NCBI RefSeq assembly: GCF_011392125.1
Contig: NZ_JAAJBU010000004.1
Span: 124,001-188,000, forward strand
Reading direction: 5' to 3'
Source of the DNA: Flavobacterium lotistagni
GTDB taxonomy: Bacteria > Bacteroidota > Bacteroidia > Flavobacteriales > Flavobacteriaceae
DNA length: 64,000 nucleotides
Every line of letters starts with the position of its first letter. Position 1 is the first letter of the stretch. A program made the position numbers and the translations under genes. Below are positions 25,153 to 33,604 of this stretch, piece by piece. The notes below the pieces were generated by a model. That model was not told the DNA's origin. It ran no database searches and saw only the letters and a list, made by a program, of their open reading frames with translations.

Positions 25153-25260
25153 ATTTTCGGACTGCCAAATATACTACTATTTGTGTTCTATAAAAACATT
25201 CGCCAAGCCAATTAGGTTTTTTAAACCGCAGCTATTTTGCAAAAAATGTTAATTTGCAGC

Positions 25261-25806
25261 ATGATTCCGCACGAGCCAGATTTTCAACAGCTTTACAATC
25301 AGCACCATATCATGGTTTACAATTTGGCGTTGCATTATTTGCAGAACATCGAAGACGCTGAAGAAATCACCCAAGATGTTTTCGTTCAAGCCTACCATGC
25401 ACTCGAAAGTTTCAAGGCGCAATCTTCGCTCAAAACTTGGCTGTATCGCATCACCATCAACAAATGTCTAGATTTTATCAAACACAAAAACAGCCAAAAG
25501 CGGTTCTTTATTTTCGGTCGCAAAAGCCAGAGCGAAACCGAATACCTGAACAGTTCCAACTTCGAACATCCGGGAATTCTGCTCGAAAACCAAGAGAAAG
25601 CAGCCCAACTTTACGCCGCCATCAACAAGCTTTCAGAAAATCAAAAAACTGCCTTTATCCTTTCAAAGATTGATGGTTTGTCGAACCCTGAAATTGCCGA
25701 AGTCATGCAGCTCAGCGTTTCCTCGGTAGAATCGCTGATTTTCAGGGCCAAAACCGCACTCAAAGAAAAATTATCGATCATGTTTGAAAACTATCGCAAG
25801 AAATAA
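25261..25806 (+). CDS. ECF RNA polymerase sigma factor
   Basis: 181 residues from ATG 25261 (the in-frame ATG at 25237 would add eight residues without family support). Region 2 is YNLALHYLQNIEDAEEITQDVFVQAYHAL with the -10-recognising helix, and region 4 is ALKxKL-type SENQKTAFILSKIDGLSNPEIAEVMQLS with the helix-turn-helix. It heads an apparent eight-gene operon. The next two genes are a single-pass 86-residue protein and a tethered periplasmic His-rich protein, which is the order and architecture of CnrH-CnrY-CnrX metal-responsive sigma systems. It probably drives its own operon when the metal is present. Confidence 0.9.
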   Translation: MIPHEPDFQQLYNQHHIMVYNLALHYLQNIEDAEEITQDVFVQAYHALESFKAQSSLKTWLYRITINKCLDFIKHKNSQKRFFIFGRKSQSETEYLNSSNFEHPGILLENQEKAAQLYAAINKLSENQKTAFILSKIDGLSNPEIAEVMQLSVSSVESLIFRAKTALKEKLSIMFENYRKK

Positions 25807-25829
25807 AAATTAACGTCGTCTATAGGCTT

Positions 25830-26090
25830 ATGGAAAAAGAAACCTGGATCAACCAAGTACTCGAAAGCACCAACGGAAAGCAAACCGCCATTCCCAATGC
25901 CCAATTGTTTGGTCAAATTTTAGAACGCCTTGAAGATAAAATCCCGATGCGTTGGGTTTGGGTGGCTGCTGCAAGTTTGCTGTTATTGGTAGCGCTCAAC
26001 GTGAAACTGGTTTATTTCAAATCCAGTAAACAAAAATCGGCGACCGAAATCATGGCCAGCCAACTCTCGAAATCGAATCAACTTTACTGA
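25830..26090 (+). CDS. Small single-pass membrane protein, candidate anti-sigma factor
   Basis: 86 residues. The cytoplasmic N-terminal part of about 40 residues (charged, helical) is followed by one transmembrane helix (RWVWVAAASLLLLVALNVKL, about 41-60) and a short tail. There is no zinc-binding HxxxCxxC motif. Size, topology and position directly after an ECF sigma gene resemble CnrY, the 95-residue anti-sigma factor of the Cnr system. The function is inferred from that context alone. Lies 23 bases after the sigma gene and 2 bases before the next. Confidence 0.6.
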   Translation: MEKETWINQVLESTNGKQTAIPNAQLFGQILERLEDKIPMRWVWVAAASLLLLVALNVKLVYFKSSKQKSATEIMASQLSKSNQLY

Positions 26091-26092
26091 AA

Positions 26093-26548
26093 ATGAATAA
26101 GACCAAACTGCTCACATTTGCGGTGGTATTGCTACTGATTATCAATTTAGCGACACTGGCACTTACTTTAAAAAAAGGCCCAAGGCATCCTCACGGCGGG
26201 CCGAAAATGCGTATCATCGAGCAACTGCATTTTAACACCCAACAACAAGCGCAATACGAAAAACTGATCCGTTGGCACCGAAACCATATTGATGCACTCG
26301 ATGTGAAAATTATACAAACCAAGAAGCTGCTTTACAGTCAATTACTCCAAAAGCAAGCCGACCTAAAAACCCGAGACAGTTTAATTAGTGCCATAGCCGA
26401 ATACCAAATGCAAATTGAAGCAATTCATTTCAAGCATTTTCAAGACATTCAAAGCATTTGCGAGCCGGAGCAATTGCAGTATTATAACGAACTGACCGAA
26501 GAGTTGGCACAATTATTTTCTAAACCGCCAAGACCAAGACATGATTAA
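26093..26548 (+). CDS. Periplasmic heavy-metal sensor-like protein (Spy/CpxP/CnrX group)
   Basis: 151 residues. An N-terminal membrane anchor (about 7-26) is followed by a His-rich segment (RHPHGGP) and an all-helical periplasmic domain. Candidate ligands are His62 and His65 in RWHRNH, and His112 and His115 in IHFKHF, placed on two facing helices much as CnrX places its metal ligands. The C-terminal EPEQLQYYNELTE is the LTxxQ-like signature of the Spy/CpxP family. It would release the sigma factor through the 86-residue protein when metal binds. Overlaps the MbnP-like gene start by 8 bases. Confidence 0.75.
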   Translation: MNKTKLLTFAVVLLLIINLATLALTLKKGPRHPHGGPKMRIIEQLHFNTQQQAQYEKLIRWHRNHIDALDVKIIQTKKLLYSQLLQKQADLKTRDSLISAIAEYQMQIEAIHFKHFQDIQSICEPEQLQYYNELTEELAQLFSKPPRPRHD

Positions 26549-27230
26549 ACGGTTTGTTTTTATCGGTTGCATTTGCTTTTTTACGCTGCAAATAATTCAC
26601 GCGCAATCCCAAGATTCGTTGGCGCTCGACTTTCATTTTAAGTTCAACGAAACGCCGCTGGTTATTGGACAAGAATTCGTATCGAAGCAAAAGGATTCGC
26701 TAAAAATCAATACGTTTCGGTTTTATGTTTCAGACATTCAGCTTTTATTTGCAGACAACTCGACAGCCCAAATTAAAGAAAGCCATTTGGTAGATTTGGA
26801 AATGCCCGCTACCCAAAAAATTAGCTTGATTCCAAATTCAAAAAAAAGAGTCAAAGCTGTGGTTTTTTCTATTGGTGTGGATAGTCTTGCGAGTGTTTCA
26901 GGCGCTCTTTCCGGTGATCTCGACCCAACCAAAGGCATGTATTGGGCTTGGCAAAGCGGTTACATCAATATGAAAATTGAAGGCCAAAGCCCGAGTTGCA
27001 AAACCCGTAAAAACCAATTTCAGTTTCACATCGGCGGTTACTTAGAACCCAATAATGCCCTCAGAACTTTGACGTTCAACCCGAAGAAAAGCAACGTTAT
27101 TGAGGTTTCGATAGACTTAGCTGCATTTTTCGACGAAGTTCCACTGGCCGAAGTCAACAGCGTCATGATTCCGGGAAAGCGAGGAATACAACTGGCAGAT
27201 ATCAGTACGAAAATGTTTTCAGTCGAATGA
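26541..27230 (+). CDS. MbnP family copper-binding-type protein
   Basis: 229 residues with a signal peptide ending near residue 22 (IIHAQ). The family hallmark TKGMYWAWQSGYINMKIEG is near residues 130-148. MbnP of methanotrophs binds copper after a tryptophan is oxidised to kynurenine by its partner MbnH; the YWAW here supplies candidate tryptophans. A beta-rich fold is expected throughout. Its stop overlaps the start of the di-haem peroxidase gene by 4 bases (ATGA), the same partnership. Location: periplasm or outer membrane. Metal identity is inferred from the family. Confidence 0.8.
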   Translation: MIKRFVFIGCICFFTLQIIHAQSQDSLALDFHFKFNETPLVIGQEFVSKQKDSLKINTFRFYVSDIQLLFADNSTAQIKESHLVDLEMPATQKISLIPNSKKRVKAVVFSIGVDSLASVSGALSGDLDPTKGMYWAWQSGYINMKIEGQSPSCKTRKNQFQFHIGGYLEPNNALRTLTFNPKKSNVIEVSIDLAAFFDEVPLAEVNSVMIPGKRGIQLADISTKMFSVE

Positions 27231-28246
27231 AAATGTTAGCCCGAAATATAGTTCTTGTTAGTTTTACGCTATTGATTTGCGCTGCATTCGCCTATAAAAA
27301 AACTACGCCGCTTTATTTAGAAGTTCCAAAAGATTGGCCCGAACCTGCATACGATTTTTCTAAAAATCCACTCACTGAAGAAGGTTTTCAGCTCGGAAGG
27401 CATTTGTTCTACGACCCAATTATATCTCGTGATAGCACGATTTCTTGCGCGAGTTGCCATATGCAAGCTACCGGTTTCACGCACGTTGATCATGAATTGA
27501 GCCACGGCATTGAAGGTAAAATCGGCACGCGGAATTCTTTGGCGTTAATCAATTTAGCTTGGACGAAAGATTTCCTTTGGGACGGCGGTGCGAACCATCT
27601 CGAAGTACAACCGTTAAATCCTATTACGAACCCGGTAGAAATGGACGAAACTTTAGAACACGTGGTCGCCAAACTTCAAAAAACCGAGAAATATCCGCGA
27701 ATGTTCGAAGCTGCTTTCGGAACATCAAAAATCACCGGGCAACTGACTTTGAAAGCTTTGACGCAATTTATGTTGATGCTGAAATCATCCAATTCGAAGT
27801 ATGATAAAGTGATGCGGCACCAGGAAAGTTTCAACCCAAGCGAGCAAAAAGGTTATGCTTTGTTCAGAAAAAATTGTGCGTCTTGTCATACTGAACCTTT
27901 ATTTTCCAGCGGCAAATTTGAGAATAATGGCTTGGCTGTCGATGCCACCTTGAACGATTTCGGGCGAATGAAAATCACCAATCGGACAGAAGATTCGCTG
28001 CGGTTCAAAGTGCCTACCTTGCGCAACATTCAATTTACTTTTCCTTATATGCATGACGGCCGCTTCAAAACTTTGACCGAAGTAGTCAAACATTACAATT
28101 CGATTCAAAAAACGAAAGGTATTCCCAAAGAACTGAGTGAACCAATGCATTTGTCAGATAATGATCGAACCGATTTAGTGGCCTTTATGAAAACCTTGAC
28201 AGATACCGAATTTTTGTACAATCCTAGATTTTCCTATCCGAAATAA
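27227..28246 (+). CDS. Di-haem cytochrome c peroxidase, MbnH-like
   Basis: 339 residues, signal peptide or anchor at 1-23. Two CxxCH haem c sites are present: CASCHMQ near residue 75 and CASCHTE near 214. A Met or His distal ligand to the second haem is likely in FPYMHDGRF near 277. The family includes peroxide-reducing CcpA and MauG/MbnH, which oxidise aromatic side chains in a partner protein. Overlap of its start with the stop of the MbnP-like gene supports an MbnH role, that is, modifying the MbnP-like protein. It can be no more than putative until the tryptophan oxidation is shown. Confidence 0.85.
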   Translation: MKMLARNIVLVSFTLLICAAFAYKKTTPLYLEVPKDWPEPAYDFSKNPLTEEGFQLGRHLFYDPIISRDSTISCASCHMQATGFTHVDHELSHGIEGKIGTRNSLALINLAWTKDFLWDGGANHLEVQPLNPITNPVEMDETLEHVVAKLQKTEKYPRMFEAAFGTSKITGQLTLKALTQFMLMLKSSNSKYDKVMRHQESFNPSEQKGYALFRKNCASCHTEPLFSSGKFENNGLAVDATLNDFGRMKITNRTEDSLRFKVPTLRNIQFTFPYMHDGRFKTLTEVVKHYNSIQKTKGIPKELSEPMHLSDNDRTDLVAFMKTLTDTEFLYNPRFSYPK

Positions 28247-28312
28247 TTTTTCAAGCGCATGAATACCAAAAAACTATCGTCTATAACCGAACTATTAACC
28301 CAATTCCTTCTT

Positions 28313-30571
28313 ATGAGAAAATGTTATTTAACGCTGTTGTTGGCCTTGATTGGTTGCAACGGATTTTCGCAATCACTTTACGACATCAATACCATCCAAG
28401 ACATCCGGATTGTTTTTGCCCAAAGCAATTGGGATGCGCTTCTCGATGCCCAAGCTGCTTCAACAGAAGAATATATTCCGGCACAATCGGTTACCATCAA
28501 CGGTACTGTTTTCAACAATGTCGGGGTAAAATACAAAGGCAATAGTACTTACAATGCTAACCGTGTCAAGAATCCATTCCATATCGAACTCGATACCTAT
28601 CAAGATCAAGATTATCAGGGTTATACCGATATCAAACTCAGCAACGTTTATTTCGACCCTACTTTTTTGCGTGAGCCGCTTTCCTACTCAATTTTGCGCC
28701 AATATATGCATGCGCCACTGAGCAATTATGCCAATGTATATGTCAATGGAACTCTGATAGGTTTGTATGTAAGTTCGGAATCCATTTCTAAAAAGTTTGT
28801 AGACGAACATTTCTATTCGAACAATAATGCTTTTTTTAAGTGCAATCCGATTGGCGGTGCCGGGCCTGGCAGTTCTTCATATCCAAACCTTGCTTATTTG
28901 GGAACCAATTCGACGAGTTATCAAGCAGCTTATGAGATGAATTCAGATGCCGGATGGGAAGATTTGATTGCCTTGACCAATACGCTTGCCAACGACATTA
29001 GCAATATCGAATCGATACTTGATGTAGACCGTGCACTGTGGATGCTAGCTTTTGATAATGTTTTGGTGAACCTTGACAGTTATATAGGAACTTTTAAACA
29101 GAATTACTATTTATATAAAGATGACAACGGCCGATTCAATGCCATTGTTTGGGATTTGAATATGTCGTTCGGCGTTTTTACTCAAACCGGAACCATTGCA
29201 TTAAACACTACTACTGCCAAAAAGCAAATGACACACTTGCTGCATTCTGGTGATGCCGCTTGGCCGCTAATGCAAAAATTGATGGCAGTTCCGAAATATA
29301 AAAGAATGTACTTGGCGCATATTCGTACCATTTTGGAAGAAAATTTTGCCAACAACAGTTATTTGACCACTGCACAATCCTATCAAAACGTGATTGATGC
29401 TGCAGTTCAGGCCGATCCGAACAAACAATATACTTATGCTCAGTTCCAGAGTAATTTAACTACCGATATGACTGGCGGAATGAATGCTGCGCCCGGAATC
29501 ACTAACCTAATGAGCGGTAGAACCACTTATTTATTGTCACAAACTGACTTTACTAATACGCGACCGACGATTTCTACAGTAGCTCCGGCGGTAGAAAATC
29601 CGTTGATTAATAACGATGTTTTCATAACAGCAAATGTTACGGATGCCAACAGCAATGGTGTGTTTTTGGGCTATCGTTCAGACAAAAGGCTTCCGTTTAC
29701 CAAAATTCAAATGTATGACGATGGTTTGCACGGTGATGGTGCAGCCGGAGATTTGATTTTTGGAGTAGCAATGAACGTATCGAACGCTTTCATGCAATAT
29801 TACATTTATGCTGAGAACAACAACGTGGGAAGATTCTCACCCGAACGTGCCGAGCATGAATTCTATACTTTGTATGCCAGTTATCCGACGATTAATCCGG
29901 GCGATTTGGTAGTCAATGAAATCATGGCGCAAAACACCGAAACCGTTACCGATCAAGATGGTGAGTATGAAGACTGGATCGAACTCTACAACAATACAGA
30001 TACTACGTTGAGTCTTGATAATTTATTCATGACCGACACTAACACGAACTTGGTGAAATGGCAATTTCCTGCTGGTTTAACTATTGAACCGCATGGTTAT
30101 TTAACCCTTTGGGCTGATGAAGATGGAACACAAGCCGGAATTCATGCGAATTTTAAATTATCTGCTTCGGGCGAAAGCGTGATTCTGTCTTATGCTAACG
30201 GAACCATCATTGAAACCGTTGATTTTGGCGCACAAACTGCCAATATGGGTTATGCCAGAGTTCCCAACGGCACTGGAAGTTTTGTGATTCAATCGCCTAC
30301 GTTCAATGTCAATAACGAATTGCTATCGGTATCTTCGGCTGAATTCAAGAAAAACTTATCGGTATTTCCCAATCCGACCAACGGAAGTTTAAATCTGCAG
30401 AACAAGTATCCCATCGAAAAATTGGAACTATACAATTTACAAGGGCAGTTGCTTTTTACCAACGAATATTCTGGCCAAAACCAAATCGCACTCGACTTGA
30501 GCTCGTACTCAAAAGGAGTTTATATGCTTGTAGTCAACAAAAACAACACTTTGAAAATCGTAAAAAATTAA
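28313..30571 (+). CDS. CotH kinase family protein with LTD and T9SS sorting domain
   Basis: 752 residues from ATG 28313 (MRKCYLTLLLALIGCNGFSQ is a signal peptide; the upstream ATG at 28259 would add 18 polar residues before it). A CotH domain occupies about 25-360, with the family's VGVKYKGNST and the Asp-rich NAIVWDLNMSFG. A lamin-tail domain (LVVNEIMAQN...DWIELYN) spans about 530-660. The end is a type A T9SS sorting domain (VFPNPTNGSLNLQ to the C terminus). CotH proteins phosphorylate spore coat protein in Bacillus; the substrate here is unknown. Found with MbnP/MbnH, so the operon appears to export a metal-linked surface system. Confidence 0.85.
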   Translation: MRKCYLTLLLALIGCNGFSQSLYDINTIQDIRIVFAQSNWDALLDAQAASTEEYIPAQSVTINGTVFNNVGVKYKGNSTYNANRVKNPFHIELDTYQDQDYQGYTDIKLSNVYFDPTFLREPLSYSILRQYMHAPLSNYANVYVNGTLIGLYVSSESISKKFVDEHFYSNNNAFFKCNPIGGAGPGSSSYPNLAYLGTNSTSYQAAYEMNSDAGWEDLIALTNTLANDISNIESILDVDRALWMLAFDNVLVNLDSYIGTFKQNYYLYKDDNGRFNAIVWDLNMSFGVFTQTGTIALNTTTAKKQMTHLLHSGDAAWPLMQKLMAVPKYKRMYLAHIRTILEENFANNSYLTTAQSYQNVIDAAVQADPNKQYTYAQFQSNLTTDMTGGMNAAPGITNLMSGRTTYLLSQTDFTNTRPTISTVAPAVENPLINNDVFITANVTDANSNGVFLGYRSDKRLPFTKIQMYDDGLHGDGAAGDLIFGVAMNVSNAFMQYYIYAENNNVGRFSPERAEHEFYTLYASYPTINPGDLVVNEIMAQNTETVTDQDGEYEDWIELYNNTDTTLSLDNLFMTDTNTNLVKWQFPAGLTIEPHGYLTLWADEDGTQAGIHANFKLSASGESVILSYANGTIIETVDFGAQTANMGYARVPNGTGSFVIQSPTFNVNNELLSVSSAEFKKNLSVFPNPTNGSLNLQNKYPIEKLELYNLQGQLLFTNEYSGQNQIALDLSSYSKGVYMLVVNKNNTLKIVKN

Positions 30572-30574
30572 ACT

Positions 30575-31903
30575 ATGAAAAAGCTTTCTCTAATTCTCGC
30601 ACTCGGAATCGGTTCAGTGGTTGTGGCTCAAACTAATCCGGCAATTACCAAATGGTTGCAAAACACCACCGGAATCACAGGTCGTCATTACGTGGCTGGT
30701 AACCCTACTCCTATTATCGACGCAGTTCAAGCTAATGTGCAATCGGTGAAGTACAATAGCACGCATGCTTATGTTTCGGCTACGGGAATTCCGGCTTATA
30801 TCACCGGGCCATTTCAAGATGGAAATCCTTCACTGGCTACAGCGCAGAATAAGATTTTCAAAGTATCATTGACTCCGACGCAGAATACTGGCACGCCAAC
30901 AGCAACTACAGGAGGCAATATCGGTATTTTTATCAACGGTGTGGCTTTGTTCGATTATCGCGATGGTGTGGCCTGGAACAATAATACCAATGCGTTGTGC
31001 GGCGGTCCGGGAAATCCGCCATGTCCGGGCGGTCCGGGTTCGTCCCAAGCTTGGAATCGCGATGCTGTTTTGGCAGAAAAAGCCGGTTTTGATTGTGCTA
31101 AAGCGCATCCAGCAATGGGCAATTACCACCACCATCAAAACCCCAGCGCTTTCAGTTTAGATTTGAATGTGATTTCTAATGTATGCGACACATATCCTTC
31201 CGATGGTTTGTATGTAATTAATCCGAGCGTACATTCGCCTTTATTGGGTTTTGCTTATGACGGTTTTCCGATATACGGAGCCTATGCTTACACCAATACC
31301 GATGGAACCGGAGCCATTACCAGAATGAAATCGAGTTATCAGCTCAAAAGTCAAACTACTAGAGCCAACGGTCCGGCGGTTAATGCTACTTATTTCAACG
31401 GCTATTTCAGAGAAGATTACGAGTATGTTGCGCATCCTGGTGATCCGACTTATTTGGATATGCATAACGGCCGTTTTTGTATTACTCCGGAATATCCGGA
31501 AGGAATTTACTGCTATTTTGCTACGGTTGATGTCAATCATAATTCGGCTTATCCTTATGTGGTTGGGCCTACTTTCTATGGCAATGTAACGACCACTACG
31601 GTTACCACAATTCCGGCCGGAACTACTACTTATGATTCGACTTTAGCGGCTTCAAATTTTGATATTGATGCTGCAAAGATTATTGTTGCGCCAAACCCAG
31701 CGACTGATTTTGTGGCGGTGCAAATGCCGATGACTGCTCAAGATTTAACCGTGGATTTAGTCGATATCACCGGAAAAATTGTGCAGTCCAAGACCATTGC
31801 TCAGGGCAGTACGTTGTGTGTTTTTGAGACCGATACCGTTTATAACGGAATTTACTTCATTCGAATCAACAACAAATCGTTTAAGGTCATCATCGATAAA
31901 TAA
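30575..31903 (+). CDS. YHYH domain secreted protein with T9SS sorting domain
   Basis: 442 residues, signal peptide cleaved after about residue 18 (VVVAQ). The central domain of about 270 residues carries the His-rich motif NYHHHQNPSAF near 186-196 and HPGDPTYLDMHNGRF near 287, the YHYH family signature; here it reads YHHH. The His cluster suggests metal binding. The C terminus (about 370-442) is a T9SS type A sorting domain that is closely similar to that of the next gene. Follows the CotH gene by 3 bases and touches the next start codon. Confidence 0.82.
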   Translation: MKKLSLILALGIGSVVVAQTNPAITKWLQNTTGITGRHYVAGNPTPIIDAVQANVQSVKYNSTHAYVSATGIPAYITGPFQDGNPSLATAQNKIFKVSLTPTQNTGTPTATTGGNIGIFINGVALFDYRDGVAWNNNTNALCGGPGNPPCPGGPGSSQAWNRDAVLAEKAGFDCAKAHPAMGNYHHHQNPSAFSLDLNVISNVCDTYPSDGLYVINPSVHSPLLGFAYDGFPIYGAYAYTNTDGTGAITRMKSSYQLKSQTTRANGPAVNATYFNGYFREDYEYVAHPGDPTYLDMHNGRFCITPEYPEGIYCYFATVDVNHNSAYPYVVGPTFYGNVTTTTVTTIPAGTTTYDSTLAASNFDIDAAKIIVAPNPATDFVAVQMPMTAQDLTVDLVDITGKIVQSKTIAQGSTLCVFETDTVYNGIYFIRINNKSFKVIIDK

Positions 31904-33525
31904 TGAAAAAAATAACCGCTATTGCTTTTCTCTGTGCACTGTCGATGCAATCCCAGACGGTTGGTTTACTGACGCATGAAACCGGCACGCTTGACGATGG
32001 CTATGTGCTTTTCGCTCCGAATACGTCTAATACGACATACCTGATTGACAAATGCGGTCGACTGGTCAAATCTTGGAATAGCAGTTATAAACCCGGACAA
32101 GCGGTTTATTTATTGGAAGATGGCCATTTACTCAGAACCGGAAATGCCAATAACAATACCTTTAATGCCGGCGGAAAAGGCGGTATTATTGAAAAAATAG
32201 ATTGGAACGGAAATGTCATCTGGAGCTATTCTATTTCAGACACTAACCAATGCCAGCACCACGATGCAAAAGCATTGCCCAACGGAAACATTTTAGTCAT
32301 TTCTTGGGAAAAAATTACCAACACCAGCGCCATTGCTTTAGGACGAAATCCGGCGCTGGTTCCGAGCGTTTTATGGAGTGAAAAAATTATTGAAATCCAG
32401 CCGGTTGGCAGTAATTCGGCCAATATTGTTTGGGAATGGCATCTTACCGATCACTTGGTGCAGGATTTTGATGCGAGCAAACCCAATTACAATTCGGTGG
32501 CTTCCAATCCTCAGTTGTTGAATATTAATTATGGTGCAAGTGCCACGAATTCAGATTGGATTCATTTAAATTCGATCGACTACAATCCGGAACTAGACCA
32601 GATATTGTTGAGCAGTCATAACTTAGATGAAATCTGGATTATCGATCACAGTACGACGACGGTTCAAGCGGCAACTCATAATGGAGGAAATTCAGGAAAA
32701 GGCGGTGATTTTTTGTATCGTTGGGGCAATCCGGCTACTTATAACCAAACCGAACCTGCCCAGTTTTTTGGTCAGCACAATGCGCAATGGATAAAAAGTG
32801 GGCTTCCATTTGAAAATCAGATTATGGTTTTTAATAACGGTTTAGCGCGGCCCGGAGGCAACTATTCTACGGTCGAAATTATTGATCCGCCAGTTAATGG
32901 GTACCAATATGATAGTACGATTCCTTATTTGCCTTCAGCCCCAACTTGGACTTACAATCAGGGCAATCCGAATGATTATTATGCGATGAATATTTCGGGC
33001 ACTCAAATGCTCGCCAACGGAAATGTACTTTTGTGCAATGGACCAGCCGGAATTTTTACTGAAGTCGACCCGATGGGAAACTTGTTGTGGAAATACGTTA
33101 ATCCGGTGAATGTTTCTGGTGTAATTTTACAAAACAATACGCCGACTCAGAATTCTGTTTTTCGCTGTAGTTTTTATCCGAGTAATTTTGCCGGTTTTGC
33201 CGAGCATCAAATGAATTCAGGTGCTATTCTGGAGAATCAAAATACCGTTTCAGATTTGTGTAATCTTACTTTAACTAGTAATGCCTTTTCGGTAAACGAT
33301 TATCGCATTTATCCGAATCCGGCTGCTGATTTTGTAGTGCTTCAAATGCCCACAACTCATGAAGATTTTAAAGTAGATTTGATAGATATCACCGGAAAAA
33401 TCATTCAATCTAAAGTCATGACACAAGGCACAACGATTGGTTTGGTTGAAACCGATGGCGTGCGTAACGGAATGTATTTTATCAGAATTAACGATAAAAC
33501 TTTTAAAGTAATCGTCAATAAATAA
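31903..33525 (+). CDS. Arylsulfotransferase (ASST)-like protein with T9SS sorting domain
   Basis: 540 residues, signal peptide ending near residue 17 (MQSQ). A six-bladed beta-propeller of about 430 residues has ASST-type blade motifs (KIDWNGNVIWSYS, HHDAKALPNGNILVISWEK, GNLLWKYVNPV). In arylsulfate sulfotransferases a His is the sulfo acceptor, and the His of QHHDAKALPNG is the natural candidate here. The C-terminal T9SS domain (about 468-540) shares roughly 44 of 69 aligned positions with the domain of the preceding gene, by hand count. Last gene of the operon, followed by a strong terminator. The true enzymatic activity is uncertain. Confidence 0.8.
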   Translation: MKKITAIAFLCALSMQSQTVGLLTHETGTLDDGYVLFAPNTSNTTYLIDKCGRLVKSWNSSYKPGQAVYLLEDGHLLRTGNANNNTFNAGGKGGIIEKIDWNGNVIWSYSISDTNQCQHHDAKALPNGNILVISWEKITNTSAIALGRNPALVPSVLWSEKIIEIQPVGSNSANIVWEWHLTDHLVQDFDASKPNYNSVASNPQLLNINYGASATNSDWIHLNSIDYNPELDQILLSSHNLDEIWIIDHSTTTVQAATHNGGNSGKGGDFLYRWGNPATYNQTEPAQFFGQHNAQWIKSGLPFENQIMVFNNGLARPGGNYSTVEIIDPPVNGYQYDSTIPYLPSAPTWTYNQGNPNDYYAMNISGTQMLANGNVLLCNGPAGIFTEVDPMGNLLWKYVNPVNVSGVILQNNTPTQNSVFRCSFYPSNFAGFAEHQMNSGAILENQNTVSDLCNLTLTSNAFSVNDYRIYPNPAADFVVLQMPTTHEDFKVDLIDITGKIIQSKVMTQGTTIGLVETDGVRNGMYFIRINDKTFKVIVNK

Positions 33526-33545
33526 TTGCAGTTAATTAACGCTAT

Positions 33546-33585
33546 AAAAAAAGCCTGTCTAAAATCTATCAGACAGGCTTTTTAT
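33546..33585. terminator. Bidirectional terminator
   Basis: Perfect 12-bp stem AAAAGCCTGTCT (33549-33560) / AGACAGGCTTTT (33571-33582) with a 10-base loop. A run and T run on the two sides let it serve both the sigma-factor operon (plus) and the gyrA-TPR unit (minus), whose stops flank it. Confidence 0.88.
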
Positions 33586-33604
33586 TTTGAAATGAATGAA
33601 GAAA

